From assembly GCA_049596455.1 (NCBI GenBank), contig JBMYLP010000002.1, forward strand, positions 157,243 through 221,242: 64,000 nucleotides of DNA, given 5' to 3'. The notes below the pieces were generated by a model. The model had not been told where the DNA came from. It saw nothing but the letters and a program-made list of their open reading frames with translations, and ran no database searches. The stretch comes from UBA7446 sp049596455. GTDB taxonomy: Bacteria > Bacteroidota > Bacteroidia > Flavobacteriales > Flavobacteriaceae. This document shows, in pieces, positions 43,170 through 51,385 of this stretch. Position 1 is the stretch's first letter, and the number at the start of each line of letters is the position of its first letter. The position numbers and the translations under genes are program-made.

Positions 43170-43673
43170 TTAGATACCTAAGGCTTTCTTTACGTCTGGC
43201 TCTAGGTCTTTTCCGTTTGCCATAAGCAAGGCACCGCCCATACTTCCATCAATTACGTAGTCAAAACCTTGTGCTTTGGCTACTTCTTGAATTTTAGCAC
43301 GAACATTTTCAATGATTGGGCGAAGCAAATCGGCTTGCTTTTTCTGAATGTCTTGTGCTGCCGTTTGACGGAACTGCTGAATGTTTTGCTCCATGCCTGC
43401 AAGCTCTTGCTGACGTGCTTGGTTAGTAACATCGGTTTGGCTTTCAGCTTCTGCAGAATAGCTTTGCAACTTGGTTTGGTATTCCTTAATGGAAGCCTCA
43501 ATTTCAGTTTGGTAGTCCTTTTCAAGTTTTTGAACTTCCTCCTGAGCAGCCAATACGCTAGGCATTTCGCTGATGAGTTTTTGGAAGTCGATGTGTGCCA
43601 CTTTACTTTGTGCATAGGTAGCACTACTTAGCATTAAAACTACGGTTAAAACGAGTGTAGATATATATTTCAT
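43170..43673 (-). CDS. OmpH/Skp-family periplasmic chaperone 1
   Basis: A 167-residue protein with a signal peptide (cut after SSATYAQ) and the OmpH layout: short beta start VAHIDFQKLISEMPSV, a long coiled-coil (about 45-120), and a return strand GFDYVIDGSMGGALL near the end. Skp-like proteins hold unfolded outer-membrane proteins on their way to BamA, which is encoded upstream in the same operon. Size and pattern match the standard Bacteroidota OmpH. Confidence 0.93.
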   Translation of the reverse strand: MKYISTLVLTVVLMLSSATYAQSKVAHIDFQKLISEMPSVLAAQEEVQKLEKDYQTEIEASIKEYQTKLQSYSAEAESQTDVTNQARQQELAGMEQNIQQFRQTAAQDIQKKQADLLRPIIENVRAKIQEVAKAQGFDYVIDGSMGGALLMANGKDLEPDVKKALGI

Positions 43674-43695
43674 TGGATTAAGATTAAATTGAATA

Positions 43696-44625
43696 TTACT
43701 TTTTTTCTTGCGCTTGTTTGCGTTTTTCTTCTATTTCTTTTTTGCGTCGCTCTAGTTCTTCAAGGCGTTCTTTTTTACGCTTTGCTAGTGCTTCGGCTTG
43801 TTCTTTTTTTCGTTGTGCCAATTCTGCTGCACGGTCTTTTCTTTTTTGTTCTAATTCGGCTTTTCGAGCTGCTCTTTGCTCTTCATCAGAGCGATTGTCA
43901 TCAACATCTTTAGGTGCCGTTGAACCTGATTTTTTAGCGTTCTTTTTGCTGTTGCGTTTTGCTTTGCGCTCTTCAAGCAATTTTTGGCGTTCTGCTTTGC
44001 GCTGCTCTAGCGCTTTGCGTTTTTCCTCCAATGCAGGATTTGTACGCTGACGACGCTCGTCCCTTTTGGTTTTACTCAAAAATTCTTGCGCCTTTTTCTT
44101 GTCTTCAATTTCTATGTATCGAATAACAAGGTCGCTAATATCGTATTTTTTTTCAGAATGCAACACTAAAATTTCTGACGTGCTGTCAAAAACGTAATCT
44201 AGGTTACGGTCATCAGCAATTTCTTTGATGGCTGTAAGGATTTCGTCCTGTGCGGGCTGGGCAAGCATAACCTTTTGTTTTACCCAATCGCCTTCAGTGC
44301 CAAAACGCTTTTTGATGTATTGATCTAGTTTTTCTTGTTCAAAGGCAATGTCTTCTGCGCGTTCTTCAAAAATTTCTTCGGTAAGCAATGGACGCTCTAA
44401 GTCTAAAGATTCTCTTTGCTGGTCTAATTCTTTTTGTTTGGTTTCGATTTCGTTACGCCAAGCAGTAATTTTTGCCTCAAGTTCTTGATTAGAAGCAGCA
44501 TACCCCTTATGCGCTTCTAAAACTTTATCAACATCCAAAAACCCTATACGAACATTTTTTTGAGCATAGCCAAAAGGTGTTACCAATAGTAACGCTGCAA
44601 AAAGTAGAATGCGAATATGAGTCAT
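43696..44625 (-). CDS. OmpH/Skp-family protein 2 with long charged coiled-coil tail
   Basis: A 309-residue OmpH-like protein. The start ATG 44625 gives a signal peptide (cut after TPFGYAQ) and the OmpH core KNVRIGFLDVDKVLEAHKGY, coiled coil, and LDYVFDSTSEILVLH, ending about residue 165. A tail of some 130 residues, almost only K, E, R, Q and A (KKRKERLEELERRKKEIEE-like), follows. The tail contains a short break KNAKKSGSTAPKDVDDN. The other in-frame ATG (44673) lies in bamA and is rejected. The tail is unusual for this family and is probably a long helix in the periplasm. Confidence 0.88.
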   Translation of the reverse strand: MTHIRILLFAALLLVTPFGYAQKNVRIGFLDVDKVLEAHKGYAASNQELEAKITAWRNEIETKQKELDQQRESLDLERPLLTEEIFEERAEDIAFEQEKLDQYIKKRFGTEGDWVKQKVMLAQPAQDEILTAIKEIADDRNLDYVFDSTSEILVLHSEKKYDISDLVIRYIEIEDKKKAQEFLSKTKRDERRQRTNPALEEKRKALEQRKAERQKLLEERKAKRNSKKNAKKSGSTAPKDVDDNRSDEEQRAARKAELEQKRKDRAAELAQRKKEQAEALAKRKKERLEELERRKKEIEEKRKQAQEKK

Positions 44626-44636
44626 ACTACTAGTTG

Positions 44637-47189
44637 TTAAAATTGTTGTCCTATGATAAAATGTGTCTCCCATCCGTGTGGATTTAAGTCGTTTTCCAAC
44701 GCACTATCAAACCCGTATCCAAAATCTATGCCTAACAGTCCAAACGCGGGCATAAATATGCGAATTCCAAAGCCAGCAGAGCGTTTACTGTTAAACGGAT
44801 TAAACTCACGAAAATTGTTATAACCATTTCCTGCCTCCAAAAAAGATAGCGCAAAAATAGACGCGCTTGGCTTTAAAGTAATAGGATAACGAAGCTCCAA
44901 CGAGAATTTGTTATACACTGTTGAACCGTCTGAACTTGAAAGCGATTGGTTTTCATACCCACGAAGTGCAACCATTTCTCTTCCGTCCAAAGCATATTGA
45001 GCCAAACCGTCACCGCCCAAATAGTAACGCTCAAAAGGAATAATTCCTCTTTCTTGATTGTAAGCTCCTAAAAAGCCAAACTCGGCATGGGTACGCAAAA
45101 TAAGCTTATCAACGATTCGCGTATACCAACTACCCTCAAAGTTGAGCTTATAATACTCCAACCAACGGAATTTTTCTTGATCGATTTTTTCTCTGTTGGG
45201 AGAACCATCTGCATTTTGGTAAGCAGGCTGGTTTTCCAAATCACCAAAATCGGTGTTACCAACTAAGGAATACGGGAATGAAAATTTAGCTCCAATGGTA
45301 AAAGAAGAACCTCCAACAGGGAAAATAGGGTTGGTGAAGGTGTTGTTTCTAGACAGTGCCACGGCATAGAATAAGTTATTTGACACACCATTACCAAAGG
45401 TAAATAGTCCTGTATAATAATTATTTAAATCAAAATATTGATAGCCAATTGTTTGCGAAAGCGTAAAGTAATCGTCGGGTACTTGTAAGCGTTTTGCCAA
45501 GCCAAAGTTTATCCCTCTAATTTTGAAGTACTGATCCTTGTTTGCTAGTCCCGTCATAAAGTCATAGCGGTATTGCGTGGTTTGGGAGATAGATGTCGAA
45601 AAGCGTACTGGCTGTTCTCCACCAAGCCACGGTTCGGCAAAAGAAAAGCTATAGGTTTCAAAAAATCTACTTGCTTGCAATCGAAGTGCTAATTGTTGCC
45701 CATCGCCCATTGGAACAGGCTTGTACTCTTCTTTATTCCAAATATTACGCATAGAGAAATTGTTAAAAGACAACCCTAGGGTTCCAATAAAACCACCACC
45801 GCCATATCCCCCTTGGAGTTCAATTTGACTTGCACCTCTTTCCACCAATCCGTACTCAATATCTACAGTACCCGCATTAGGATCTACATTTTTAAAGTCA
45901 GGTGAAATTTGTTCTGCATCAAAAAAGCCTAATTGCCCCAATTCACGAACCGATCGCACCACCTTATCTTTGCTGTACAGCTCGCCTGGACGGGTTCTAA
46001 TTTCTCTAAAAATAACGTGGTCGTTGGTGCGGTCATTACCACGGACCGTAATACGATTAAAATAAGCAGGCTTCCCTTCATTAATTCGTATTTCAAAATT
46101 GATGGTATCGTTTGCGGCACTTACCTCAACAGGGTTAATGCTTGAAAACAAGTATCCATTGTTTTGATATAGGTTTGTAAGGTCTTCGCCATCAGGTTTG
46201 GTTTGATCTGCAATGCGTTTACGAAGCAAAACACCATTGTAAGTGTCGCCAGATTTTAACCCCAACACACGAGATAGTTGCGCATCGGAGTAGACCGAAT
46301 TTCCAATAAAATCAATTTTTCCAAAGTGATATTTATTTCCTTCTTGCAACGCAATATCGATATCAATTTTGTTGTCATCAATTTTGATGGTATCCAAAAC
46401 AATTCTAGCGTCACGATAGCCTTTTTCCTTATAAAAATCTAATAAAGATTTTAGGTCTTCTTCGTAATCAGCTTCAATGTATTTGGAGCGTTTCCAAAAG
46501 CGACCCGGGAATTCGACTTTAGTATTTTTAAACTTTTTCCGAAGCTTTTTACTCTTAAAAATAGCATTTCCTTCAAATCCAAACGAACGTACTTTTACAC
46601 GGTCACCACGATCGACAGAAATTAACATTTTTTGGTTATTCACTCCTGTGGTGTCTGGCTTTGTGTCAATGGTAACTTTAGCATTTAAAAAACCATCTTT
46701 ACGGTATTTGTTTTCGATATAATTTTTTGTTGTTGCCAAAAAGTTTTTGCTAAGCTTTTTTCCTTTTTTAATATCCGTGTCTTTGACAATCCCTTCAATT
46801 TTCCCCTTCTTAATGCCTTTAATTGTGTATTCAGAAAGTGTGGGAAGTTCTTGAATGTAAAGCTCTAAATCGGCAACATCACCTTCAATTTTGGTAATAA
46901 AAAATTCAATATCACTGAAGAGTTCCAGTTTCCAAAGTTTATTAATGGTAGTACTGATTTCCTCACCAGGTATTTGAATGCGCTGCCCTTTGCGTAGTCC
47001 AGTGTAGGCAACCACAGTTTGCGGGCTAAAACTTTTTACTCCAGTCACGGTAATTTCCCCTAGTTCGTAAACATTCCCTTTATCAAAGGTAGTTTCTTGT
47101 GCAAACGTTAGGGCATAACCTAAAAGTGCAATGCATAAGAAAATGGGATGGAGGAGATGGTTACGTAAGTTGTTCGCTTGTTTTTCCAA
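44637..47189 (-). CDS. bamA: BamA, outer-membrane protein assembly factor
   Basis: Inserts beta-barrel proteins into the outer membrane. The 850-residue protein has a signal peptide (cut after LTFAQ), five POTRA domains (about 35-430; KGYRDARI and NNGYLFSSI are POTRA signatures), and a 16-stranded barrel with the terminal strand HFIIGQQF. The barrel lid-like VERGASQIELQGGYGGGGFIGT is typical. The start at 47189 overlaps the end of uppS by 29 bp. It lies between uppS and two ompH genes, the conserved Bacteroidota gene order. Confidence 0.96.
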   Translation of the reverse strand: MEKQANNLRNHLLHPIFLCIALLGYALTFAQETTFDKGNVYELGEITVTGVKSFSPQTVVAYTGLRKGQRIQIPGEEISTTINKLWKLELFSDIEFFITKIEGDVADLELYIQELPTLSEYTIKGIKKGKIEGIVKDTDIKKGKKLSKNFLATTKNYIENKYRKDGFLNAKVTIDTKPDTTGVNNQKMLISVDRGDRVKVRSFGFEGNAIFKSKKLRKKFKNTKVEFPGRFWKRSKYIEADYEEDLKSLLDFYKEKGYRDARIVLDTIKIDDNKIDIDIALQEGNKYHFGKIDFIGNSVYSDAQLSRVLGLKSGDTYNGVLLRKRIADQTKPDGEDLTNLYQNNGYLFSSINPVEVSAANDTINFEIRINEGKPAYFNRITVRGNDRTNDHVIFREIRTRPGELYSKDKVVRSVRELGQLGFFDAEQISPDFKNVDPNAGTVDIEYGLVERGASQIELQGGYGGGGFIGTLGLSFNNFSMRNIWNKEEYKPVPMGDGQQLALRLQASRFFETYSFSFAEPWLGGEQPVRFSTSISQTTQYRYDFMTGLANKDQYFKIRGINFGLAKRLQVPDDYFTLSQTIGYQYFDLNNYYTGLFTFGNGVSNNLFYAVALSRNNTFTNPIFPVGGSSFTIGAKFSFPYSLVGNTDFGDLENQPAYQNADGSPNREKIDQEKFRWLEYYKLNFEGSWYTRIVDKLILRTHAEFGFLGAYNQERGIIPFERYYLGGDGLAQYALDGREMVALRGYENQSLSSSDGSTVYNKFSLELRYPITLKPSASIFALSFLEAGNGYNNFREFNPFNSKRSAGFGIRIFMPAFGLLGIDFGYGFDSALENDLNPHGWETHFIIGQQF

Positions 47190-47904
47190 ATCTGCGTTCT
47201 CTTTTTTGATAACTTAAAATTGCCTGATGTAGCGATTGTTCGTCAAATTCTGGCCACAATTCATCTGTAAAATAAAGTTCTGCATAGGCAATTTGCCACA
47301 ATAAAAAATTACTAATGCGAACCTCACCGCTAGTACGAATAAGCAGATCTACGTCTGGCAAATTTTGCGTGTAAAGATGCTCATTAATTATGGTTTCATC
47401 AATACTTTCGACAGGAATTATGTTATTTTTAACTTTTTTGCTTATTTCCACCACCGCTTGCTTGATTTCTTCTCTGGCACCATAGCTTAGAGCAAGTGTC
47501 AAATGTGTTCCAGTATTGTTAGCTGTTTTTTGAATAACCTCATGGAGTTCTTGCTGTACATTTTTAGGGAGTTTGTCCAACGAACCAATAGCACCAAGCT
47601 TGATATTGTTCGATGTCATGCGTTCCAATTCACGGCGCAAACTTTTCACCAATAACCCCATCAGGGTAGCTACTTCGTTTTTGGGACGTAGCCAATTCTC
47701 TGTAGAAAAAGCATAAAGTGTTAGGTGCTTAATGCCAAGTTTTGCAGCAGCTTCCACAACTTTGCGTACAGCTTCAGCTCCAGCTTCGTGTCCACGAACA
47801 CGTATTTTTCCTTGCTGTTGCGCCCAACGCCCATTGCCATCCATTATTATTGCAATGTGTTGAGGCAACACTTCCAGATTAATTTTTTCGAGACTCATCA
47901 TCAT
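47161..47904 (-). CDS. uppS: Undecaprenyl (isoprenyl) diphosphate synthase
   Basis: Makes the C55 lipid carrier for peptidoglycan and O-antigen. The cis-prenyltransferase has the DGNGRWA motif with catalytic aspartate and the C-terminal LIRTSGEVRISNFLLWQIAYAELYF, both intact; about 247 residues. Three consecutive ATGs (47904, 47901, 47898) are possible starts; the family starts shortly before LPQHIAIIMDGNG, and the upstream in-frame ATG (47934) lies inside DUF6089. It ends within bamA. Confidence 0.96.
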   Translation of the reverse strand: MMMSLEKINLEVLPQHIAIIMDGNGRWAQQQGKIRVRGHEAGAEAVRKVVEAAAKLGIKHLTLYAFSTENWLRPKNEVATLMGLLVKSLRRELERMTSNNIKLGAIGSLDKLPKNVQQELHEVIQKTANNTGTHLTLALSYGAREEIKQAVVEISKKVKNNIIPVESIDETIINEHLYTQNLPDVDLLIRTSGEVRISNFLLWQIAYAELYFTDELWPEFDEQSLHQAILSYQKRERRFGKTSEQLT

Positions 47905-47905
47905 T

Positions 47906-48598
47906 TTATTCTCTGCAGCAGGGCAACCTTCCAAAGGCGTAAGTTATAGAAATCCCTGTAAATACCAACCAATCGCTGCTTAAACTAGTAGAAAATTGTC
48001 TAGCAAGAGGTTGTTTTTCTTTGTTAGGAAAACTTCCATCAAGATTATCGGAAAATGTAAATTGTGGTTGCACCTCTGCTGCAATCACCCAATATTGTCC
48101 TAAATTGAATTTTACTCCTGCTCCAAAAGGAACACCCATAGTCATTTTTTTCCCGTGTGCAATAGCCCTATTGTCAAATGAAGGAAAATATAACTCATCC
48201 ATCACCGTTCGTTGTACGCCAACATGCAAGTAGGGTGTCCAAGAAGCACCAAAATCTCCAATAGGAAACGACACATAATTAACCTCAACACCTGCGCTTA
48301 ATGCACTGTAATTGTTTGAAAAAGAGAATTGTCGATTACGGCGGTCCAAATCTGTTGCGTTACGGTCGTTAGCACTAAATTTGCCTGTGCTAAAATGTGC
48401 ACGCAATGCAATGCGTTGTGAGAGATTTCGCTTATAAATAATGCCATACCCCAAATGCTTTGGATTAAAATATTGAGTGCTTCCAACTTCGCCAATATAA
48501 TTTACACCTCCCACAAGAAATCCTAGCTCGTGTCGTTGGGCATGGCTTTCTATACAACCAAAGCCAACGAGTATACAACAAAACAAAATGCGATTCAT
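47906..48598 (-). CDS. DUF6089-family outer-membrane beta-barrel protein
   Basis: A 230-residue protein with a signal peptide (cut near GCIESHAQ) and a small predicted beta-barrel: alternating strands such as ELGFLVGGVNYIGEVG, FNPKHLGYGIIYKRNL and YLHVGVQRTVMDELYF. DUF6089 proteins of this kind precede uppS-bamA in Bacteroidota; their function is unknown. It ends 1 bp before uppS and is likely the first gene of this operon. Confidence 0.88.
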   Translation of the reverse strand: MNRILFCCILVGFGCIESHAQRHELGFLVGGVNYIGEVGSTQYFNPKHLGYGIIYKRNLSQRIALRAHFSTGKFSANDRNATDLDRRNRQFSFSNNYSALSAGVEVNYVSFPIGDFGASWTPYLHVGVQRTVMDELYFPSFDNRAIAHGKKMTMGVPFGAGVKFNLGQYWVIAAEVQPQFTFSDNLDGSFPNKEKQPLARQFSTSLSSDWLVFTGISITYAFGRLPCCRE

Positions 48599-48643
48599 AC
48601 GAAACCTGTGTATGCTAAAAACTGAAAATCAACACAATTATTG

Positions 48644-49513
48644 TTAGTTGCGATTGTCCTGACCCCATAAAAGCTTATTTCGAAGGGTATTAAAAAAACT
48701 GTGGTTATTCGGTCGAATAAAAACAAAAGGGCATGTGGTTTTTTTAATGTGAATGCTCGTATGCATGGGAACAGAGAACAAGCGTGTGTCTAGTGAAATC
48801 AAGTGCGAATCGCCCCTACCTTCAACGTGGGTTTCGATTTCTACATCATCAGAAACTACCAGTGGTCGCGCATTAAGATTGTGTGGTGCAATAGGAGTAA
48901 GCACCAAGCTTTTGCTTTCCGGCGCAATAATAGGTCCGCCACTACTTAAGGAATAGCCCGTTGACCCCGTAGGTGTTGCCACAACCAAACCGTCTGCCCA
49001 ATATACATTAAGATAAGCACCGTTTACTTTGGTGTGTATCGTAATCATGGAAGTAGTGTTTTCACGTGCCACAGAAATCTCATTTAATGCGAGTGGAAAT
49101 GCTTCTAATTCAGGGTGGGCAGGATTGGTTTTAATTTCAAGCACACTACGTTCTTCCGTACTGTAGTTTTTAGCAATAATATCTGCAAGGCATGCTTCAA
49201 TTTCATCGGGCTGAACGGTAGCCAAAAAGCCCAATCTTCCAGTATTGATGCCAATAAGTGGAATCTTAGATTCGCGGACATAATTCAGTGCGCGAAGTAC
49301 TGTGCCATCACCACCTACAGCAAAAAAAACATCGGTTTTTGAGTCAATATCAAGATGAGATTCAAACTGAGAAGCCGCCACTTTAGGGAAGTGTGCTGCG
49401 AGCTCTTTTTCTACCTGAATACTAGCCTCTTTTTCGGTAAAAAAAGCAAGAATTCTAGATATAATACGAAGCGTTGCATCGTCATGAACCAAACTGTATA
49501 ACGCTATCTTCAT
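48644..49513 (-). CDS. nadK: NAD kinase
   Basis: Phosphorylates NAD to NADP. The 289-residue protein has GGDGTVLRAL (the nucleotide-binding GGDGT), NTGRLGFLA, and LNEISVARENTTSMI, followed by the TGSTGYSLSSGGPII signature. Length is normal. It is divergent from pdxJ; the intergenic region is only 74 bp. Confidence 0.97.
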   Translation of the reverse strand: MKIALYSLVHDDATLRIISRILAFFTEKEASIQVEKELAAHFPKVAASQFESHLDIDSKTDVFFAVGGDGTVLRALNYVRESKIPLIGINTGRLGFLATVQPDEIEACLADIIAKNYSTEERSVLEIKTNPAHPELEAFPLALNEISVARENTTSMITIHTKVNGAYLNVYWADGLVVATPTGSTGYSLSSGGPIIAPESKSLVLTPIAPHNLNARPLVVSDDVEIETHVEGRGDSHLISLDTRLFSVPMHTSIHIKKTTCPFVFIRPNNHSFFNTLRNKLLWGQDNRN

Positions 49514-49517
49514 ATTG

Positions 49518-49525
49518 CAAAGTTA
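49518..49525 (-). promoter_or_regulatory. -7 promoter box immediately before nadK
   Basis: On the minus strand TAACTTTG, an exact TAnnTTTG match, ends 4 nt before the nadK ATG (49513). A leaderless transcript is predicted. Confidence 0.55.
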
Positions 49526-49555
49526 GACCAAAAAGAATAAAGATGTATAAAGTTG

Positions 49556-49563
49556 TATTTTTG
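49556..49563 (+). promoter_or_regulatory. -7 promoter box of pdxJ
   Basis: TATTTTTG matches TAnnTTTG exactly, 24 nt before the pdxJ ATG. It lies 31 bp from the divergent nadK box. Confidence 0.45.
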
Positions 49564-49587
49564 TTCTCTAATACCCTAAAAAAAGCT

Positions 49588-50307
49588 ATGACCAAATTAA
49601 GTGTAAACATCAATAAAATTGCCACATTGCGCAACGCTCGTGGTGGAAACCAGCCCAATGTAATCGATGTGGCTCGTGATATCCAAGCCTTTGGCGCACA
49701 AGGAATTACGGTGCACCCTAGACCCGATGAACGTCACATTACCTACAACGATGTAAATGAATTACCCGCTGTAATTACTACTGAATTTAATGTTGAAGGC
49801 AACCCAATCCCAAAATTTGTGGATTTGGTGTGTAAGGTTAAACCCACACAAGTTACGCTTGTTCCCGATGCGCCTGATGCCATTACCTCCAATGCAGGTT
49901 GGGACACTGTTGCAAACCGATCGTTTTTGCAAGAAGTGATACAAGAATTTAAGCAGCATGGTATTCGTACCTCTATTTTCTTGGACCCTGACGTGGCACA
50001 AGTTGAGGCGGCTGTTGCCACAGGCACCGACCGCATCGAGTTATATACAGAGTCGTATGCCGAGCAGTTTTCTCATAACCCAGAAAAAGCGATTGCCCCT
50101 TTTGTAGCCGCTGCCACAAAAGCCAAAGAAGTGGGACTTGGACTCAACGCAGGGCACGATTTGAGTTTGGAAAATATCCAATTTTTTGCGCAACACATCC
50201 CAGGATTGTTGGAAGTTTCCATTGGGCATGCGCTGGTATGCGAATCGCTGTACTACGGATTGGAAAATGTAATTAATCAATACATCGCCAAACTATCGAG
50301 CCATTAG
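49588..50307 (+). CDS. pdxJ: Pyridoxine 5'-phosphate synthase
   Basis: Condenses 1-deoxyxylulose 5-phosphate with 3-amino-2-oxopropyl phosphate to make vitamin B6. The 239-residue TIM-barrel protein begins MTKLSVNINKIATLRNARGG and has ITVHPRPDERHI, LVPDAPDAITSNAGW, ELYTESYAEQF and LGLNAGHDL, the expected signatures. The start ATG 49588 is preferred; an in-frame ATG at 49474 lies inside nadK. The alpha/beta hydrolase gene follows without an intergenic gap. Confidence 0.96.
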   Translation: MTKLSVNINKIATLRNARGGNQPNVIDVARDIQAFGAQGITVHPRPDERHITYNDVNELPAVITTEFNVEGNPIPKFVDLVCKVKPTQVTLVPDAPDAITSNAGWDTVANRSFLQEVIQEFKQHGIRTSIFLDPDVAQVEAAVATGTDRIELYTESYAEQFSHNPEKAIAPFVAAATKAKEVGLGLNAGHDLSLENIQFFAQHIPGLLEVSIGHALVCESLYYGLENVINQYIAKLSSH

Positions 50308-50339
50308 TTCACAGCACGATTACCGGTCAAGGCACCCCA

Positions 50340-51065
50340 TTGTTGATTTTGCATGGGTTTTTGGGTACGTCTGACAATTGGCGCACACATGCTAGATATT
50401 GGTCTTCGCATTTTGAAGTCCATGCGATAGACCAACGAAATCACGGGAAAAGTTTTCATAGCGAAGTCTTTGACTACGATATTTTAGCAGAAGACGTTGT
50501 TGCTTATATGGATGCAAACAAGCTTGAAAATGCTGTTGTTTTAGGGCATTCTATGGGTGGAAAAACTGCCATGACGTTGGCATTACACTATCCAGAGCGT
50601 GTGCGCCAACTCATTGTGGCGGATATTGCCCCAAAAAAATATGACGTGGCAAGTAAGTTTTCTTCCATCATAGAAGGATTGTTGCATGTGGATGCAAATA
50701 CATTTACCTCAAGAGCCACCGCCGATGAGGCACTCGCTACTTTTGTACCCGAAGTTGGAGTGCGGCAGTTTCTGCTAAAAAATTTGGCATGGACACCCCA
50801 ACGAACACTTAAACTCAAATGCAATATTCAAGTGTTGCAACACAAACTAAACGAAATTGGCGCAGCTCCCAAAGAAGCCGCATTTGAAGGTAAAACGCTG
50901 TTTTTGGGAGGGCAAAATTCAGATTATATTTTAGAACATGATCTTGCTAAAATCCAATCGTATTTTCCAAATGCCGCACTAAAATGGATAGCAGATGCTG
51001 GGCATTGGCTGCATGCCGAAAACCCAAAAGCATTTACTGCTGCATTGCATGATTTTTTGGATTGA
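50340..51065 (+). CDS. Alpha/beta-hydrolase (YbfF-type)
   Basis: A serine hydrolase of about 241 residues with the oxyanion strand LHGFLGTSDNW, nucleophile elbow GHSMGG, and a histidine in DAGHWLHAENP. YbfF-like enzymes hydrolyse acyl or thioesters; the substrate is unknown. The start is uncertain. TTG at 50340 is the first standard initiation codon after a stop at 50274, but the family N-terminus (VHSTITGQGTPLL) is encoded upstream of it in frame. A rare start such as ATA, ATC or ATT between 50280 and 50321 is therefore possible. pdxJ ends at 50307. Confidence 0.82.
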   Translation: MLILHGFLGTSDNWRTHARYWSSHFEVHAIDQRNHGKSFHSEVFDYDILAEDVVAYMDANKLENAVVLGHSMGGKTAMTLALHYPERVRQLIVADIAPKKYDVASKFSSIIEGLLHVDANTFTSRATADEALATFVPEVGVRQFLLKNLAWTPQRTLKLKCNIQVLQHKLNEIGAAPKEAAFEGKTLFLGGQNSDYILEHDLAKIQSYFPNAALKWIADAGHWLHAENPKAFTAALHDFLD

Positions 51066-51134
51066 TTTAACGTAGCTATTAGCGAAAATCACTTACTTGT
51101 CGTAGTTAGGCTTCAATATACGCAAATAAAAATA

Positions 51135-51280
51135 GTGTCACTTCGAGTGAATTTGTGAGGAACGAGCAAATTAGTATCGAGAAGTGGAAATATAAACCTT
51201 ACCAAGCCTAGCTCGTAAAAAGTTTTAAGGGCAAATAGTTCTCGATACAATTTTCTGCCGAAAATCACTCGAACTGACAT
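51135..51280. repeat. Flavobacterial-type imperfect inverted repeat
   Basis: The 320-bp gap 51066-51385 contains one inverted repeat. The left arm (51135-51184) includes GTCACTTCGAGTGA and GTATCGAGAA, and the right arm (51238-51280) includes TTCTCGATAC and TCACTCGAACTGAC. The arms pair imperfectly with a loop of about 53 bp. Similar elements (TTCTCGATAC..TCACTCGA) are, from memory, dispersed in intergenic regions of many flavobacterial genomes; they carry no gene. The rest of the gap shows only the tig promoter at its right end. Confidence 0.65.
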
Positions 51281-51337
51281 AAAGCTTAACAAAACTAAAG
51301 TACTGTTAGTTTGTCAAATTCAACTTCAAACCGTCAC

Positions 51338-51368
51338 TTTGACCTTCTCTGAAAATAGCCTACTTTTG
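51338..51368 (+). promoter_or_regulatory. Promoter of tig-clpP-clpX
   Basis: TTTG at 51338-51341 and TACTTTTG at 51361-51368 are exactly 19 bp apart, a textbook Bacteroidota TTTG-N19-TAnnTTTG promoter, 17 nt before the tig ATG. Confidence 0.75.
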
Positions 51369-51385
51369 CCAGCTATTAAAACAAA

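Noticed and set aside
43269..43631. A 120-codon hydrophobic frame on the plus strand over ompH, with several leucine-rich helices
   Set aside because: Arises from the complement of K/E/Q-rich coiled-coil codons in ompH, which give L/F-rich antisense translations. No independent evidence.
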